A stretch of 48,319 bases of DNA from Clostridia bacterium. GTDB lineage: Bacteria > Bacillota > Clostridia > TANB77 > CAG-465. The notes beneath the pieces were generated by a model. The model saw only the letters and a list, made by a program, of their open reading frames with translations, was not told the DNA's origin and ran no database searches. How positions within the stretch are numbered: position 1 is the stretch's first letter; the number at the start of each line of letters is the position of its first letter. The DNA lies in contig JAOAHC010000034.1 in the NCBI GenBank assembly GCA_026415435.1, forward strand, positions 1 to 48,319, read 5' to 3'. Shown piece after piece: positions 7,346-16,754 of this stretch. The position numbers and the translations under genes are program-made.

Positions 7346-10300
7346 ATGGATAAAAAAATGTATAATCTAACAAATCCACAAAGAAATATCTGGTATTTGG
7401 AACAATATAGTGATAACACTCCAATAAATGTTATATCAGCAACAATGTACTTCAAAACACCGATAAATGTGGATGTTTTAATAAAAACTTTGGAATATAT
7501 AATTGAAAAAAGCGATTCTATGAGAACCAGAATAGTTTTAGAAAATGGTGTGCCAAAACAATTTTTTGATAATTCAGATATAAAAAATATAGATATAATT
7601 AATTTTAATAATGCATCAACGGATAAATTAAATGAATTAATAAATAAACTTACAAGTGAACCTATTGATATATATAATTCAAGCTTATATAAGTTTAGTA
7701 TAATTAAAAATGATGATAGCTATGCTTTACATGTTAAGATACATCATATTATATCAGATGCTTGGTCTTTGAGTATATTGTGTAAAAAAATATGTAATAT
7801 ATATACGAGCATTTTAAATAATCAGGATATAACTGAAACAGAAAATTTATACTCTGACTATATTGAATCTGAAAATGAATATATAAATAGTGAAAAATAT
7901 AGTGAGGATGAATCATTTTGGTTAGAAGAATTAAATGATATAGTAAGCCTTAATTTAAAGAAAAATAAAATTATAAATTCATTTAAATCAAATAGGTATT
8001 CAATTGTTTTAAATGAAAGTATTGATGTAAAAATAAAAGAATTTTGTGCTAAACACAAAATATCAATATATTCATTATTTATGTCTGTTATAGGAATATA
8101 TTTTCATAGAATATGTTCTCAGGATAAGTTTTGTATTGCTACACCTATATTAAATAGAAAAAATTATAAAGAGAAGAATACATTAGGAGTATGCATATCA
8201 ACTATGCTTCTAAAAATAGATATTAATGAGGATATAAGTTTCATTGATTTTGCAAATCAGATAAGTAGTAGAAGTATGAAATGTTTTAGACATCAAAGGT
8301 ATCCTAATACTCAAATATTAGAAAAACTTTATGGATCAAAAAGTGAAAAAGAAACTCCCTATGAAGTGCTTTTTTCTTTTCAAAATTCGGAAATAAAAAA
8401 AGATGAGAAATTGGCTTTTGATTTTGATATAGAATGGAATTATACAAATTATCAAAGTGATCCATTAATGATACACATGAGTAGTTTGGAAAGTGATAAT
8501 GTTTTGAAAATTTATTATGATTATATTCTAGATATATTTAATATTGATGAAATAAAGGATTTAAATAATAGATTGTTTGAATTACTTAATCAAGTATTAG
8601 ACAATGATAATATAAAAATATCGCAACTTGAGGTGTTAACTAAAAAAGAAAAATATAAAATACTAAATGATTTTAATAATACAAAAAGTAATCATGACAG
8701 TAATACAAATATAAAAACATTATTTGAATCTCAAGTATTAAAAAATAATAGTAATATAGCGATAGAATTCAAGGAAGAGTCAATAACTTATGAAGAATTC
8801 AATAATTGCGCCAATAATATTTCAAAAACACTTATGGATATGGGTATTACTAAAAATGATGTTGTAGGTATTTGTTTAAGCAGAACACCAAAATTAATTG
8901 AAACTATATTTGCTGTTATAAAATTAGGTGCTATTTATTTACCAATTGATCCAGAATATCCTATTAATAGAATATCATATATGATAGAAAATAGTAGTGC
9001 TAAAATTACTATAGTTGATGATATTTCTAATGAAAAACTATCAAATATTAATGCAAAAACATTAAATATAAATAATGTAAAAAAAGATAATTTGATTCAG
9101 AATATAAATATTGACATATCACCTAATGATGTAATGTATATAATGTATACATCTGGTTCAACTGGTAATCCTAAGGCTGTTATGATTGAACATAAGTCTG
9201 TGGTAAATTATGTAGAATCTGTTAATAAATACATGAATTATACGAGTATAAAAAATGTTTTATGTGTAACCACTATGTCATTTGATATATTTGTATATGA
9301 GATATTTCCAACTTTATGTTTAGGATGTACGGTTATATTATCAGATGAAGAAGAACAAAAAATGCCAGACAAACTATTAGAATTAATAGTTAACAAAGGT
9401 GTTCAAAAAATTCAAACTACTCCTTCAAGATTTAAAATGCTTCTAGATATATGCAGTGATAAAGAAAAATATAATACTATAAAGGAAATCAATCTTGGTG
9501 GAGAGCCATTTCCTATAAAACTATTAAATAGAATCAAGAAAACTATAAAATGTGAAATTAATAATTGTTATGGACCCACTGAAACAACAGTATATTCTAC
9601 ATTTAAGAATTTAACACATAGTAATAAACTAACAGTAGGTAAGCCTATAAATAATACATATATATATATATTAGATAAATACAATAAGCTGCTACCAATA
9701 GGACACATAGGTGAAATATGTATAGGTGGATTAGGGGTTGGCAGAGGATATTTAAATCAAAAGGAGCTTACTAGTGAAAAATTCATAGATAATCCATATA
9801 ATGAAGGTAAAATATATAAAACAGGTGATATTGGTAAGTGGTTAAAAAATGGTGAAATAGAATGTTTAGGCAGAATTGATAGTCAAGTAAAACTAAATGG
9901 TCACAGAATTGAGTTAAAAGAAATTGAAACTCAAATTTTAAAGTGTAAAGGTGTAAAAGAAGCCGTTGTTATTGAATTTGATGAGGAAGCAGGAAGTAAA
10001 TCATTAAGTGCGTTTATACTTGGAAATGATGTTAAAATAGGCGAGATAAGAGAATACTTGACTGAAGTATTACCAAGATATATGATACCAAAATATATTA
10101 CAATTTTAGACAAATTTCCTCTATCACATAATGGTAAAATAGATAAAAAGGAACTAAAAAAATATGAAAAATCTCATTTAGTATCAAATACTGAAAAAAA
10201 TGTTTATGTTCCACCTGAATCAAATTCAGAAAAAAAGTTAGTAAAAGTATTCAGTGAAATTTTAAGAATAGATGAAGAGCAAATAAGCATAGATGATAAT

Positions 10301-11674
10301 ATCTTTGATTTGGGAGCAGATTCATTATTGATAATTCAAATTCAAGTAAAAGCATTCTCATATGGACTTAGTTATACAACGCAACAGTTTTATAAAAATC
10401 CTACCATAAGAAGATTAGCTGCTATTGATACAAGAAATCCAAAAGAAAATAGTGTAAAAGTGGTAAACAAGAAGAGAAAATATACAATAGAAAATATGAA
10501 TTTAAATACTATTGATATAAATAATACTATTGATATAAAGAACATATTACTTACAGGCGTTACCGGATATTTGGGAGCACATGTACTAAAGAGTTTAATA
10601 GATAATACAAAAAGCAATATATATTGCATTATAAGGAAAAATAAAAATAATTCACATCAAAGATTAAAAGATACGATTTTATATTATTTTGGTGGAGAAT
10701 ACTTAAAATATATTAACTCTAGAATATTTGTAATACAGGGAGATATTGAAAAAGAAAAATTTGGATTATCAGACCAAGAGTATAGACTATTAGGCGTTGA
10801 TGTTGATGAAATAATTCATACAGCGGCAAATGTAAGATACTATGGAGAATATGAAAGATTTAAATCTGCAAATGTTGATGCAACAATAAGAATTGCAGAG
10901 TTTGCAACTGAATTTAATGCAAAATTAAATTATATATCATCTTTAGGCGTTTCTGGACATTTTCTAGTAAGTCATGACAAAAATAATGAGTTGTTTACTG
11001 AAAAATTATTATATATAGGACAGCACTATAATGAAAATCCATATGTTATGAGTAAATATGAGGCAGAGCATGCTTTATATGAAATGCGTGACAAAAAGAA
11101 TTTGAAATTATCTGTTATTAGAGTTGGAAATTTAACTGGAAGATACTCTGATGGTTACTTCCAAAAAAATATATCTGAGAATGCATTTTATAATATACTA
11201 AAATCTATGATATTAATTCAAAAAATACCTGTTAGTATGCTAGATAAAGAAATAGATTTTACAGCAGTTGATCTATGTGCAGATGCATTAGTTAAATTTG
11301 TAATGTTAAAACAATCAGAAGGACAAGTAATACATATAACTAACATATATTCTACTAAGGTTAGTCAAATAATAGAGTTAATGAATGAACTAGGAATACA
11401 TATTGATGTAGTATCTGATGAAGAATTTGGGATGATTTCATATACTATTTCAAATGATATTAAGACTATGAATTATTTGGATGGACTTATAAATGATATT
11501 AACTCGGACAGAAGAGTTACTTTTAATTCAAGAGTTATAATTAGATCAAATGACTCAAATAAACTTATTAATAAATTAGGAATAAGATTTTCTAAACTAG
11601 ATGAAGAATATTTATCAAAGATAATTAAATTTATGAAAAATAAAGAATATATAGGAGTTGAAGCACATGTATGA
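7346..11674 (+). CDS. Single-module nonribosomal peptide synthetase, C-A-T-R (reductive release)
   Basis: A 1442-residue enzyme with four domains. Residues about 1-430 are a condensation domain with the intact HHIISDAWS motif (His133, His134, Asp138). About 450-960 is an adenylation domain: YTSGSTGNPKA near 600, NCYGPTETT, YKTGDIGKW, GRIDSQVKLNGHRIELKE and the C-terminal lysine in NGKIDKKEL. A carrier domain follows with FDLGADSL (phosphopantetheine Ser993). From about 1060 to the end is a thioester reductase domain (TGVTGYLGAHV, then YVMSK with Tyr1233/Lys1237). The predicted product is an N-acylated or N-aminoacylated amino aldehyde or alcohol, the condensation domain joining a donor to the single amino acid. 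Read by eye against GrsA, the specificity residues are about D-I-Y-Q-N-G-C-V-Y-K, which I cannot assign. No phosphopantetheinyl transferase lies nearby. The start has AGAGGCGG upstream. Confidence 0.93.
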   Translation: MDKKMYNLTNPQRNIWYLEQYSDNTPINVISATMYFKTPINVDVLIKTLEYIIEKSDSMRTRIVLENGVPKQFFDNSDIKNIDIINFNNASTDKLNELINKLTSEPIDIYNSSLYKFSIIKNDDSYALHVKIHHIISDAWSLSILCKKICNIYTSILNNQDITETENLYSDYIESENEYINSEKYSEDESFWLEELNDIVSLNLKKNKIINSFKSNRYSIVLNESIDVKIKEFCAKHKISIYSLFMSVIGIYFHRICSQDKFCIATPILNRKNYKEKNTLGVCISTMLLKIDINEDISFIDFANQISSRSMKCFRHQRYPNTQILEKLYGSKSEKETPYEVLFSFQNSEIKKDEKLAFDFDIEWNYTNYQSDPLMIHMSSLESDNVLKIYYDYILDIFNIDEIKDLNNRLFELLNQVLDNDNIKISQLEVLTKKEKYKILNDFNNTKSNHDSNTNIKTLFESQVLKNNSNIAIEFKEESITYEEFNNCANNISKTLMDMGITKNDVVGICLSRTPKLIETIFAVIKLGAIYLPIDPEYPINRISYMIENSSAKITIVDDISNEKLSNINAKTLNINNVKKDNLIQNINIDISPNDVMYIMYTSGSTGNPKAVMIEHKSVVNYVESVNKYMNYTSIKNVLCVTTMSFDIFVYEIFPTLCLGCTVILSDEEEQKMPDKLLELIVNKGVQKIQTTPSRFKMLLDICSDKEKYNTIKEINLGGEPFPIKLLNRIKKTIKCEINNCYGPTETTVYSTFKNLTHSNKLTVGKPINNTYIYILDKYNKLLPIGHIGEICIGGLGVGRGYLNQKELTSEKFIDNPYNEGKIYKTGDIGKWLKNGEIECLGRIDSQVKLNGHRIELKEIETQILKCKGVKEAVVIEFDEEAGSKSLSAFILGNDVKIGEIREYLTEVLPRYMIPKYITILDKFPLSHNGKIDKKELKKYEKSHLVSNTEKNVYVPPESNSEKKLVKVFSEILRIDEEQISIDDNIFDLGADSLLIIQIQVKAFSYGLSYTTQQFYKNPTIRRLAAIDTRNPKENSVKVVNKKRKYTIENMNLNTIDINNTIDIKNILLTGVTGYLGAHVLKSLIDNTKSNIYCIIRKNKNNSHQRLKDTILYYFGGEYLKYINSRIFVIQGDIEKEKFGLSDQEYRLLGVDVDEIIHTAANVRYYGEYERFKSANVDATIRIAEFATEFNAKLNYISSLGVSGHFLVSHDKNNELFTEKLLYIGQHYNENPYVMSKYEAEHALYEMRDKKNLKLSVIRVGNLTGRYSDGYFQKNISENAFYNILKSMILIQKIPVSMLDKEIDFTAVDLCADALVKFVMLKQSEGQVIHITNIYSTKVSQIIELMNELGIHIDVVSDEEFGMISYTISNDIKTMNYLDGLINDINSDRRVTFNSRVIIRSNDSNKLINKLGIRFSKLDEEYLSKIIKFMKNKEYIGVEAHV

Positions 11675-13610
11675 AAATTATTTGAAGTATGTAAATAATG
11701 GGATTTTGAAAAAAATAGTACTAGTATATACTATATTCTTTATTCCAATAAGTATAATCTTTTATAATGTGCTTCCTTGGGTATTAAATTATCCTCAAGA
11801 AACAGTAGGTGGAAAGTTCCAAATTGAATTAGAGGGTGTTACATATATATATCAATACATTTCGATAATAATGTTATCATATTTGCTATCTACACTAGTA
11901 TTTTATGTTTTCTTTAAGAGAATATATATTAGTAAAATAAAGAATGATAATGATGTATATAAATATAAGGAAAGACTTGTAAAGTTTCCTGGACAAATAT
12001 ATACTTATCAGATGGTTGTTCCAATAGTAAGTCTTTGTATTATACATCCTCTAACTATAAGAGGACTTAGTCTAACAACTTTAAAACTTGTATTCATAAT
12101 AGGACCAATGATAGTGTTTTTATCAACCTTTATATATATATACATAAAAAAAATAATCTCTGACATACTTAAAAATATTTCTGATGGAAATGAAATATAT
12201 CAGAATAAGGAAGATATATTGAAAAAAGGAGTAAAGGAGTTACTTCCAATATTTTTTGCATTAATAATTCTTATAGTTATGGTATCTTATTCCATATATA
12301 TAAAAGAAAGAGGAAAATTATTAAATAATGTATATTCAGAAAGATTTGATAAAGCTTTTGAAAGTACAGAGTATACTGCATCAGATATAAAACAAAAATT
12401 AAATAGTATTCAAAAATTAGATAAAAATGATCATATGTATATATACAATATAAGTAAGGATAGTTATGAAATTATTGATAATAATGATAATACAAAAATA
12501 TCGAAATATTTTACTAAATATATGAATGAATTGTCTGAAAATAGGGGCGGAATAGTTTATGAATATTATGGAAATAACTATCAAGGATATGCTAAGATGG
12601 TAAATATAGATGGAATGCCTTATTATATAGGTGTAAGATATAATGTAGGAGATTCAAGTATAATATTTATTTTGGTAGTTACAGGAATTATTTCTTGTCT
12701 AATATATGTTGTAATATTCTATAACTATTCAAAATTTAATAAAGGTATGTTTGCATTTTTGCTAGATAAGTTTAGAAATATTGAAGGTAAATCAAAAGAA
12801 GAAAAAAAGGATGAAATAATTCCTATAATATCTAATGATGAGTTCGGTGAATTAACATTACTATATAATAATTTGAGCAAAATGACTAATGAGTATATAG
12901 AGAATTTAAAATCAAAACAAGACATTATAGTAAAACAGGGACAGCTTGCATCTATTGGTGAACTTGCGGGTGGTGTGGCTCATGATATAAATACACCAAT
13001 ATCCGCTATAAAAAGTGGTATACTTATGTTTAGAGAAATGCTTGGTGAAAGAAGTCAAGATGAAATGGAACTACTTCAAAGAATGGATAACTGCGCCGAT
13101 AAAATTATAAACATAGTAAATAGTATGAGAAATCAAATGAGAAATTTAGGTGGAGATACTAAGATAGATTTTAAAATAAGTGATGTTTTAAATGATATAA
13201 AAATTATAGCATATAATGAAATATCTAAACATGGGTGCAAGCTTGAAATTAACATTGAAGATGATCTAAGTGTAAATGGAGATCCAACTAAACTCGGTCA
13301 AGTTCTTACTAATCTTGTAGTTAACGGTGTTCAAGCATACAAGGATAAAACTGGTATAGTTAATGTCCATGTAACTAAAGCACCTAATAATATGGCTATG
13401 ATAAAGGTGACAGATTATGCTGGTGGAATAGACGAATCTATAAAACCATTTATATTCAAAAATATGCTTACAACAAAAGGTACTGTTGGTACGGGATTTG
13501 GACTATACCTTGCATATTCAGTTATAAAAGGAATATTTGGTGGAGATATAACATTTGAATCAGAAAAGGGAATGGGTACTACATTCTATGTAACGATACC
13601 AAGAGTTTAA
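11667..13610 (+). CDS. Membrane sensor histidine kinase, overlapping the NRPS gene
   Basis: A 647-residue sensor kinase. The N-terminal 230 residues contain about five to six hydrophobic segments, followed by an extracytoplasmic-looking stretch (about 230-330), another membrane helix (IIFILVVTGIISCLIYVVIF) and a linker. The kinase core has the H-box GELAGGVAHDINTPISA (phospho-acceptor His439), N-box LTNLVVNGVQA, G1 VTDYAGGID and G2 GTGFGLYLAYSVIKG. ATG 11667 has GGAG nine bases upstream and overlaps the NRPS stop by eight bases, so the two are probably co-translated; an in-frame TTG at 11658 abuts the ribosome site. No response regulator lies in the window, so its partner must be elsewhere. 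Context suggests sensing linked to the NRPS product, which is inference. Confidence 0.9.
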   Translation: MYENYLKYVNNGILKKIVLVYTIFFIPISIIFYNVLPWVLNYPQETVGGKFQIELEGVTYIYQYISIIMLSYLLSTLVFYVFFKRIYISKIKNDNDVYKYKERLVKFPGQIYTYQMVVPIVSLCIIHPLTIRGLSLTTLKLVFIIGPMIVFLSTFIYIYIKKIISDILKNISDGNEIYQNKEDILKKGVKELLPIFFALIILIVMVSYSIYIKERGKLLNNVYSERFDKAFESTEYTASDIKQKLNSIQKLDKNDHMYIYNISKDSYEIIDNNDNTKISKYFTKYMNELSENRGGIVYEYYGNNYQGYAKMVNIDGMPYYIGVRYNVGDSSIIFILVVTGIISCLIYVVIFYNYSKFNKGMFAFLLDKFRNIEGKSKEEKKDEIIPIISNDEFGELTLLYNNLSKMTNEYIENLKSKQDIIVKQGQLASIGELAGGVAHDINTPISAIKSGILMFREMLGERSQDEMELLQRMDNCADKIINIVNSMRNQMRNLGGDTKIDFKISDVLNDIKIIAYNEISKHGCKLEINIEDDLSVNGDPTKLGQVLTNLVVNGVQAYKDKTGIVNVHVTKAPNNMAMIKVTDYAGGIDESIKPFIFKNMLTTKGTVGTGFGLYLAYSVIKGIFGGDITFESEKGMGTTFYVTIPRV

Positions 13611-13635
13611 AAAATAGAAAAATATATAGATGTTG

Positions 13636-13674
13636 AAAATGGAATATACATTTAATTGTATATTCCATTTTTTG
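13636..13674. terminator. Bidirectional terminator between histidine kinase and nth
   Basis: Fifteen-base arms at 13636-13650 and 13657-13671 pair perfectly around a six-base loop, with T residues after the plus-strand arm. The nth stop codon lies in the loop. Confidence 0.75.
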
Positions 13675-14302
13675 GACATATGTCATTTAAAATACAGATA
13701 TTACATTTAGGTCTTCTTGCTTCGCATATTGCTCTACCATGGTAAACGAAGATGTGATTTGTATCAGACCAATATTTTTTAGATATTTTCTTCATTAAAT
13801 CTAGTTCAATTTTATCTTGAAGAGTTTCCTTTGTAAATCCTAATCTATAGGATAATCTTGTAACATGTGTATCTACAGCTATACCTTCAGTTAGACCAAA
13901 ACATTCTTGTAGTATAATATTGCTACTTTTTCTACCTATACCGCTTAATGTGCATAATTGTTCCATAGTGCTTGGCACATTAGAATTGAAATTATTAATG
14001 ATCTTACTTGCTGTTAAAACTATATTTTTAGCTTTACTTTTATAGTAGCCACAAGGTTTTATTATATTTTCTATATCTTCAGTATTAGCGCTTGCCAAAT
14101 CTTCAACTGTAGGATATTTTTTAAATAATATAGGTGTAATTTTATTAACCATATTATCCGTGCATTGAGCAGCAAGTATTAGTGCTACAGTAAGCATAAG
14201 TGGGGAGTTATAGTTAAGACTGCAAGTAGCTTGGGGATATTCATATATTAAACGATTTATAACTAAATCAATTTGTTTCTTTCTAAGTAATTTTTTATTC
14301 AT
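13652..14302 (-). CDS. nth: Endonuclease III (DNA glycosylase/AP lyase)
   Basis: A 216-residue base-excision repair enzyme that removes oxidised pyrimidines and cleaves abasic sites. The helix-hairpin-helix with catalytic lysine is LSGIGRKSSNIIL, the catalytic aspartate is in VDTHVTRL, and the 4Fe-4S loop is a C-x6-C-x2-C-x5-C arrangement near the C-terminus (CEARRPKCNIC...C). ATG 14302 is chosen because GGTGAT lies just upstream. Length is standard for Nth. Confidence 0.96.
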   Translation of the reverse strand: MNKKLLRKKQIDLVINRLIYEYPQATCSLNYNSPLMLTVALILAAQCTDNMVNKITPILFKKYPTVEDLASANTEDIENIIKPCGYYKSKAKNIVLTASKIINNFNSNVPSTMEQLCTLSGIGRKSSNIILQECFGLTEGIAVDTHVTRLSYRLGFTKETLQDKIELDLMKKISKKYWSDTNHIFVYHGRAICEARRPKCNICILNDICPKNGIYN

Positions 14303-14388
14303 ATAATCACCATACACTAAAATATTTCATAATATATACAAGAGTATTGTACAATATATTTTATAATTTGTCAAAGGGGGAAGGATAT

Positions 14389-14559
14389 ATGTTTTTTGGT
14401 GCATTTAGGAAAACAATAGGATTATTTTTAATTGCATTTGGAATAGGTATAGTTATGACAATAATACTTCCCATTTGGGCATGGATTACAGTTATAGCTG
14501 CCTGTGTAGTAATACTTCGGAATATATTGGCTTTTATGTTAAGGAGGAATATAATATGA
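14389..14559 (+). CDS. Small two-helix membrane protein next to spoVM
   Basis: A 56-residue protein with two hydrophobic helices (GLFLIAFGIGIVMTIILPIW and AWITVIAACVVILRNILAF) and a basic C-terminus (RRN). A strong ribosome site, AAGGGGGAAGG, sits four bases before ATG 14389. Its TGA stop overlaps the ATG of spoVM (ATGA), so translation is probably coupled. I do not recognise a named family. The coupling suggests expression in the mother cell during sporulation, but function is unknown. Confidence 0.75.
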   Translation: MFFGAFRKTIGLFLIAFGIGIVMTIILPIWAWITVIAACVVILRNILAFMLRRNII

Positions 14560-14624
14560 AAATAGTAGTATATAAACCAGGGAAATTTATGAGACTCATT
14601 CTAAAAACAATATTTAAAGTATAA
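14556..14624 (+). CDS. spoVM: Stage V sporulation protein M, 22 residues
   Basis: A 22-codon frame beginning MKIVVYKPGKF with AAGGAGG six bases before the ATG. It aligns with Bacillus SpoVM (MKFYTIKLPKF...) at Met1, Lys2, Lys7, Lys10, Phe11, Ile15 and a basic residue at 17, with the same amphipathic-helix pattern and short basic tail. SpoVM recognises the positively curved forespore membrane and recruits SpoIVA, whose gene is 2.1 kb downstream. Position 9, a functionally important proline in Bacillus, is Gly here, with Pro at position 8. The ATG overlaps the stop of the upstream membrane-protein gene. Confidence 0.85.
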   Translation: MKIVVYKPGKFMRLILKTIFKV

Positions 14625-14652
14625 TTATACATAGAACAATAGATAAAAAAAT

Positions 14653-14685
14653 AAAAGCGTTAGATTAATATTATCTACCGCTTTT
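14653..14685. terminator. Hairpin terminator between spoVM and rpmB
   Basis: aaaagcgttaga and tctaccgctttt form a stem with one mismatch around a nine-base loop. It lies between convergent genes and could serve both. Confidence 0.65.
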
Positions 14686-14697
14686 ATAATAGTTTAA

Positions 14698-14886
14698 CTA
14701 TATAGCTCTTTTTACTTTACCACTTTTTAAACATCTAGTACATACATTTACTTTTTTAGTAGTACCATTTATATCTGCTCTAACTGATTGAACATTAGGT
14801 TTAAAAGTTCTAGCAGTCCTTCTATGAGAGTGACTCACTTGAAGTGAGAATTTTACTTCTTTTTCACATAGTTCACATTTTGCCAT
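14698..14886 (-). CDS. rpmB: 50S ribosomal protein L28
   Basis: A 62-residue protein matching L28: MAKCELCEK at the N-terminus, SHSHRRTARTFKPNVQ in the middle and VNVCTRCLKSGKVKRA at the C-terminus. The four cysteines (two CxxC pairs) mark the zinc-binding form. AAGGAGGGC precedes the start. It sits alone and convergent with spoVM. Confidence 0.96.
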   Translation of the reverse strand: MAKCELCEKEVKFSLQVSHSHRRTARTFKPNVQSVRADINGTTKKVNVCTRCLKSGKVKRAI

Positions 14887-14928
14887 TTCTAAGCCCTCCT
14901 TTTTACGAGTTTAAATATCATGTATAAT

Positions 14929-14957
14929 ATTTTAACATATAAATCTTAAATAATCAA
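14929..14957 (-). promoter_or_regulatory. Promoter of rpmB
   Basis: On the minus strand TTGATT (14952-14957) and TAAAAT (14929-14934) are separated by 17 bases, in the gap between pyk and rpmB. Confidence 0.6.
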
Positions 14958-15002
14958 TAGTTAGATAAGATATTTTGAATTAAAAAGTGAAAACAGTACA
15001 AG

Positions 15003-16469
15003 TTATATTTTTATTATAGCACCTGTTGCTTCGCCTTTTAAGTAATTTTCTGGATTTTCTTGGGGAAACCCTCCACTTAATATAACTGTATCTCCAGATT
15101 TAAGTAATCCTTTAGATTTCAAATTATCGATACCAGCTTTTAAGATTTTATCAAAATCATATATTCCAGGAATATGTATAGCTGTAACATTAAATTCTAG
15201 AGACATTTGTCTGCACGTTTTTTCATTTGCTGTTATAACATATATTGGGCATGCAGGTTTGAAGCTAGATAAAATAGATGGAGTGCATCCATTTTCAGAT
15301 ACTGCTATTATTGCATCTGCATTTGAAAACATAGCTGAACAAGAAACTGCAAAATTAACTTGCTTTTTGAAATCTCTTTTGTCTGATAAATCTATTTTTT
15401 CAAAAGATGTAAGTTTTTCTATATTTTTCTTTTTAAATCTCTTCCAGTAATCTATGTTCTTTTCTGAGTGACTAGCAATTCTAGCCATCATTGTTACAGA
15501 TTCTAGTGGGTAGTTACCTTGTGCAGATTCACCTGATAACATAACTGCACTTGTACCATCGTATACAGCGTTTGCAACGTCTGATACTTCTGCTCTTGTT
15601 GGTCTAGGGTTTCTTTCCATTGAGTCCAACATTTGAGTAGCAGTTATAACTGGTTTACCAGCAGCAACTGTCTTTTTGATCATCATTTTTTGAACAGCTG
15701 GAAGTTCAGCTATATCTATTTCAGAACCTAGGTCACCACGAGCAATCATGATACCGTCACTAACTTTTAGGATTTCATCAAAATTATCAAGACCTTCTTG
15801 ATTTTCAATTTTAGATATTATTTTAATTTTTTCTCCGCCTATTTCGTTAAGTAATTTTCTCATTTCTAATACATCTTCAGGCTTTCTTATAAAAGAAGCT
15901 GATATGTAATCAAAATCATTTTCAACAGCAAATTTTACATCTGCTATATCTTTTTCTGTTAATGCACTTAAATTAAGTTTTGCACCTGGAACATTAACAT
16001 TCTTTTTATTTCCAAGTAATCCTGTATTTTGAACAGTACATTCAAGTTTATTACCGTCAATTTTATCGATAATAAAGTCAAGTAAAGCGTCACACATTAA
16101 TATGTGTCCACCAACTACAACATCTTTTGTAAGATCTGGGTAACTTACACAGATTGTATCATCTGTACATGGCACAGAATAATCACTTGTTATTGTAACT
16201 TTATTTCCTTTTTTAAATTCATGTTTTTTACCATCTTCAAAAACACCTGTACGAATTTCAGGCCCTTTTGTATCTAATAAAAATGCAACATTTGTACCTA
16301 GTTTTTTATTTAATTCTCTTAATGTCTTAACTTTTGCAAGATGCTCTTCATGGTCGCCATGTGAAAAGTTAAGTCTCATTACATTTATTCCAGCTTTTAT
16401 AAGTTGTTCTAACATTTCTGGTTTTTCACTAGATGGTCCTATTGTTGCAACTATTTTTGTTTTTCTCAT
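15003..16469 (-). CDS. pyk: Pyruvate kinase
   Basis: A 488-residue glycolytic enzyme converting phosphoenolpyruvate and ADP to pyruvate and ATP. Signatures include TKIVATIGPSS at the N-terminus, MRLNFSHGDHEEH, LLDTKGPEIRTG, the active-site KIISKIENQEGLDNFDEIL, IMIARGDLGSE and TRAEVSDVANAVYDGTSAVM. It ends after the allosteric domain (GATGAIIKI) and lacks the extra PEP-utiliser-like domain found in some Bacillus enzymes. It has its own consensus promoter and is transcribed away from spoIVA. Confidence 0.97.
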   Translation of the reverse strand: MRKTKIVATIGPSSEKPEMLEQLIKAGINVMRLNFSHGDHEEHLAKVKTLRELNKKLGTNVAFLLDTKGPEIRTGVFEDGKKHEFKKGNKVTITSDYSVPCTDDTICVSYPDLTKDVVVGGHILMCDALLDFIIDKIDGNKLECTVQNTGLLGNKKNVNVPGAKLNLSALTEKDIADVKFAVENDFDYISASFIRKPEDVLEMRKLLNEIGGEKIKIISKIENQEGLDNFDEILKVSDGIMIARGDLGSEIDIAELPAVQKMMIKKTVAAGKPVITATQMLDSMERNPRPTRAEVSDVANAVYDGTSAVMLSGESAQGNYPLESVTMMARIASHSEKNIDYWKRFKKKNIEKLTSFEKIDLSDKRDFKKQVNFAVSCSAMFSNADAIIAVSENGCTPSILSSFKPACPIYVITANEKTCRQMSLEFNVTAIHIPGIYDFDKILKAGIDNLKSKGLLKSGDTVILSGGFPQENPENYLKGEATGAIIKI

Positions 16470-16522
16470 AAAATCCTCTCCCTACATTATTATATTAATA
16501 TTCTTTGCATAACGCAATTAAA

Positions 16523-16551
16523 AGTATACATTTATTTGATAAAAATGTCAA
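16523..16551 (-). promoter_or_regulatory. Consensus promoter of pyk
   Basis: On the minus strand TTGACA (16546-16551) and TATACT (16523-16528) are 17 bases apart, a near-perfect vegetative promoter. Confidence 0.8.
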
Positions 16552-16677
16552 TAAAAATAGTGAAAAAAATGACGAAAAAAGCAAATTAGGCATAATTTCA
16601 GTGTAAGTGTAGTATCATTTAATAATTTTACTTAAACAACATTAACTATAAAATACATAGTAATAATGTAAAAACAA

Positions 16678-16705
16678 ATATTTTAAAGTATTTTTTGCAT
16701 AAAAA
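16678..16705 (+). promoter_or_regulatory. Possible sigma-E-type promoter of spoIVA
   Basis: ATATT (16678-16682) and CATAAAAA (16698-16705) are 15 bases apart. They resemble the mother-cell sigma-E consensus (ATA-rich -35, CATA-start -10). spoIVA is sigma-E-controlled in Bacillus and Clostridium. The region is so AT-rich that chance is a real alternative. Confidence 0.35.
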
Positions 16706-16754
16706 AATATGTTTACAATATATTTGTAGTAAAGATATAACGTGGAGGTAAGTT

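Noticed and set aside
7246..7455. Minus-strand frame of 69 codons overlapping the NRPS start
   Set aside because: It covers the NRPS promoter and start, and has no ribosome site.
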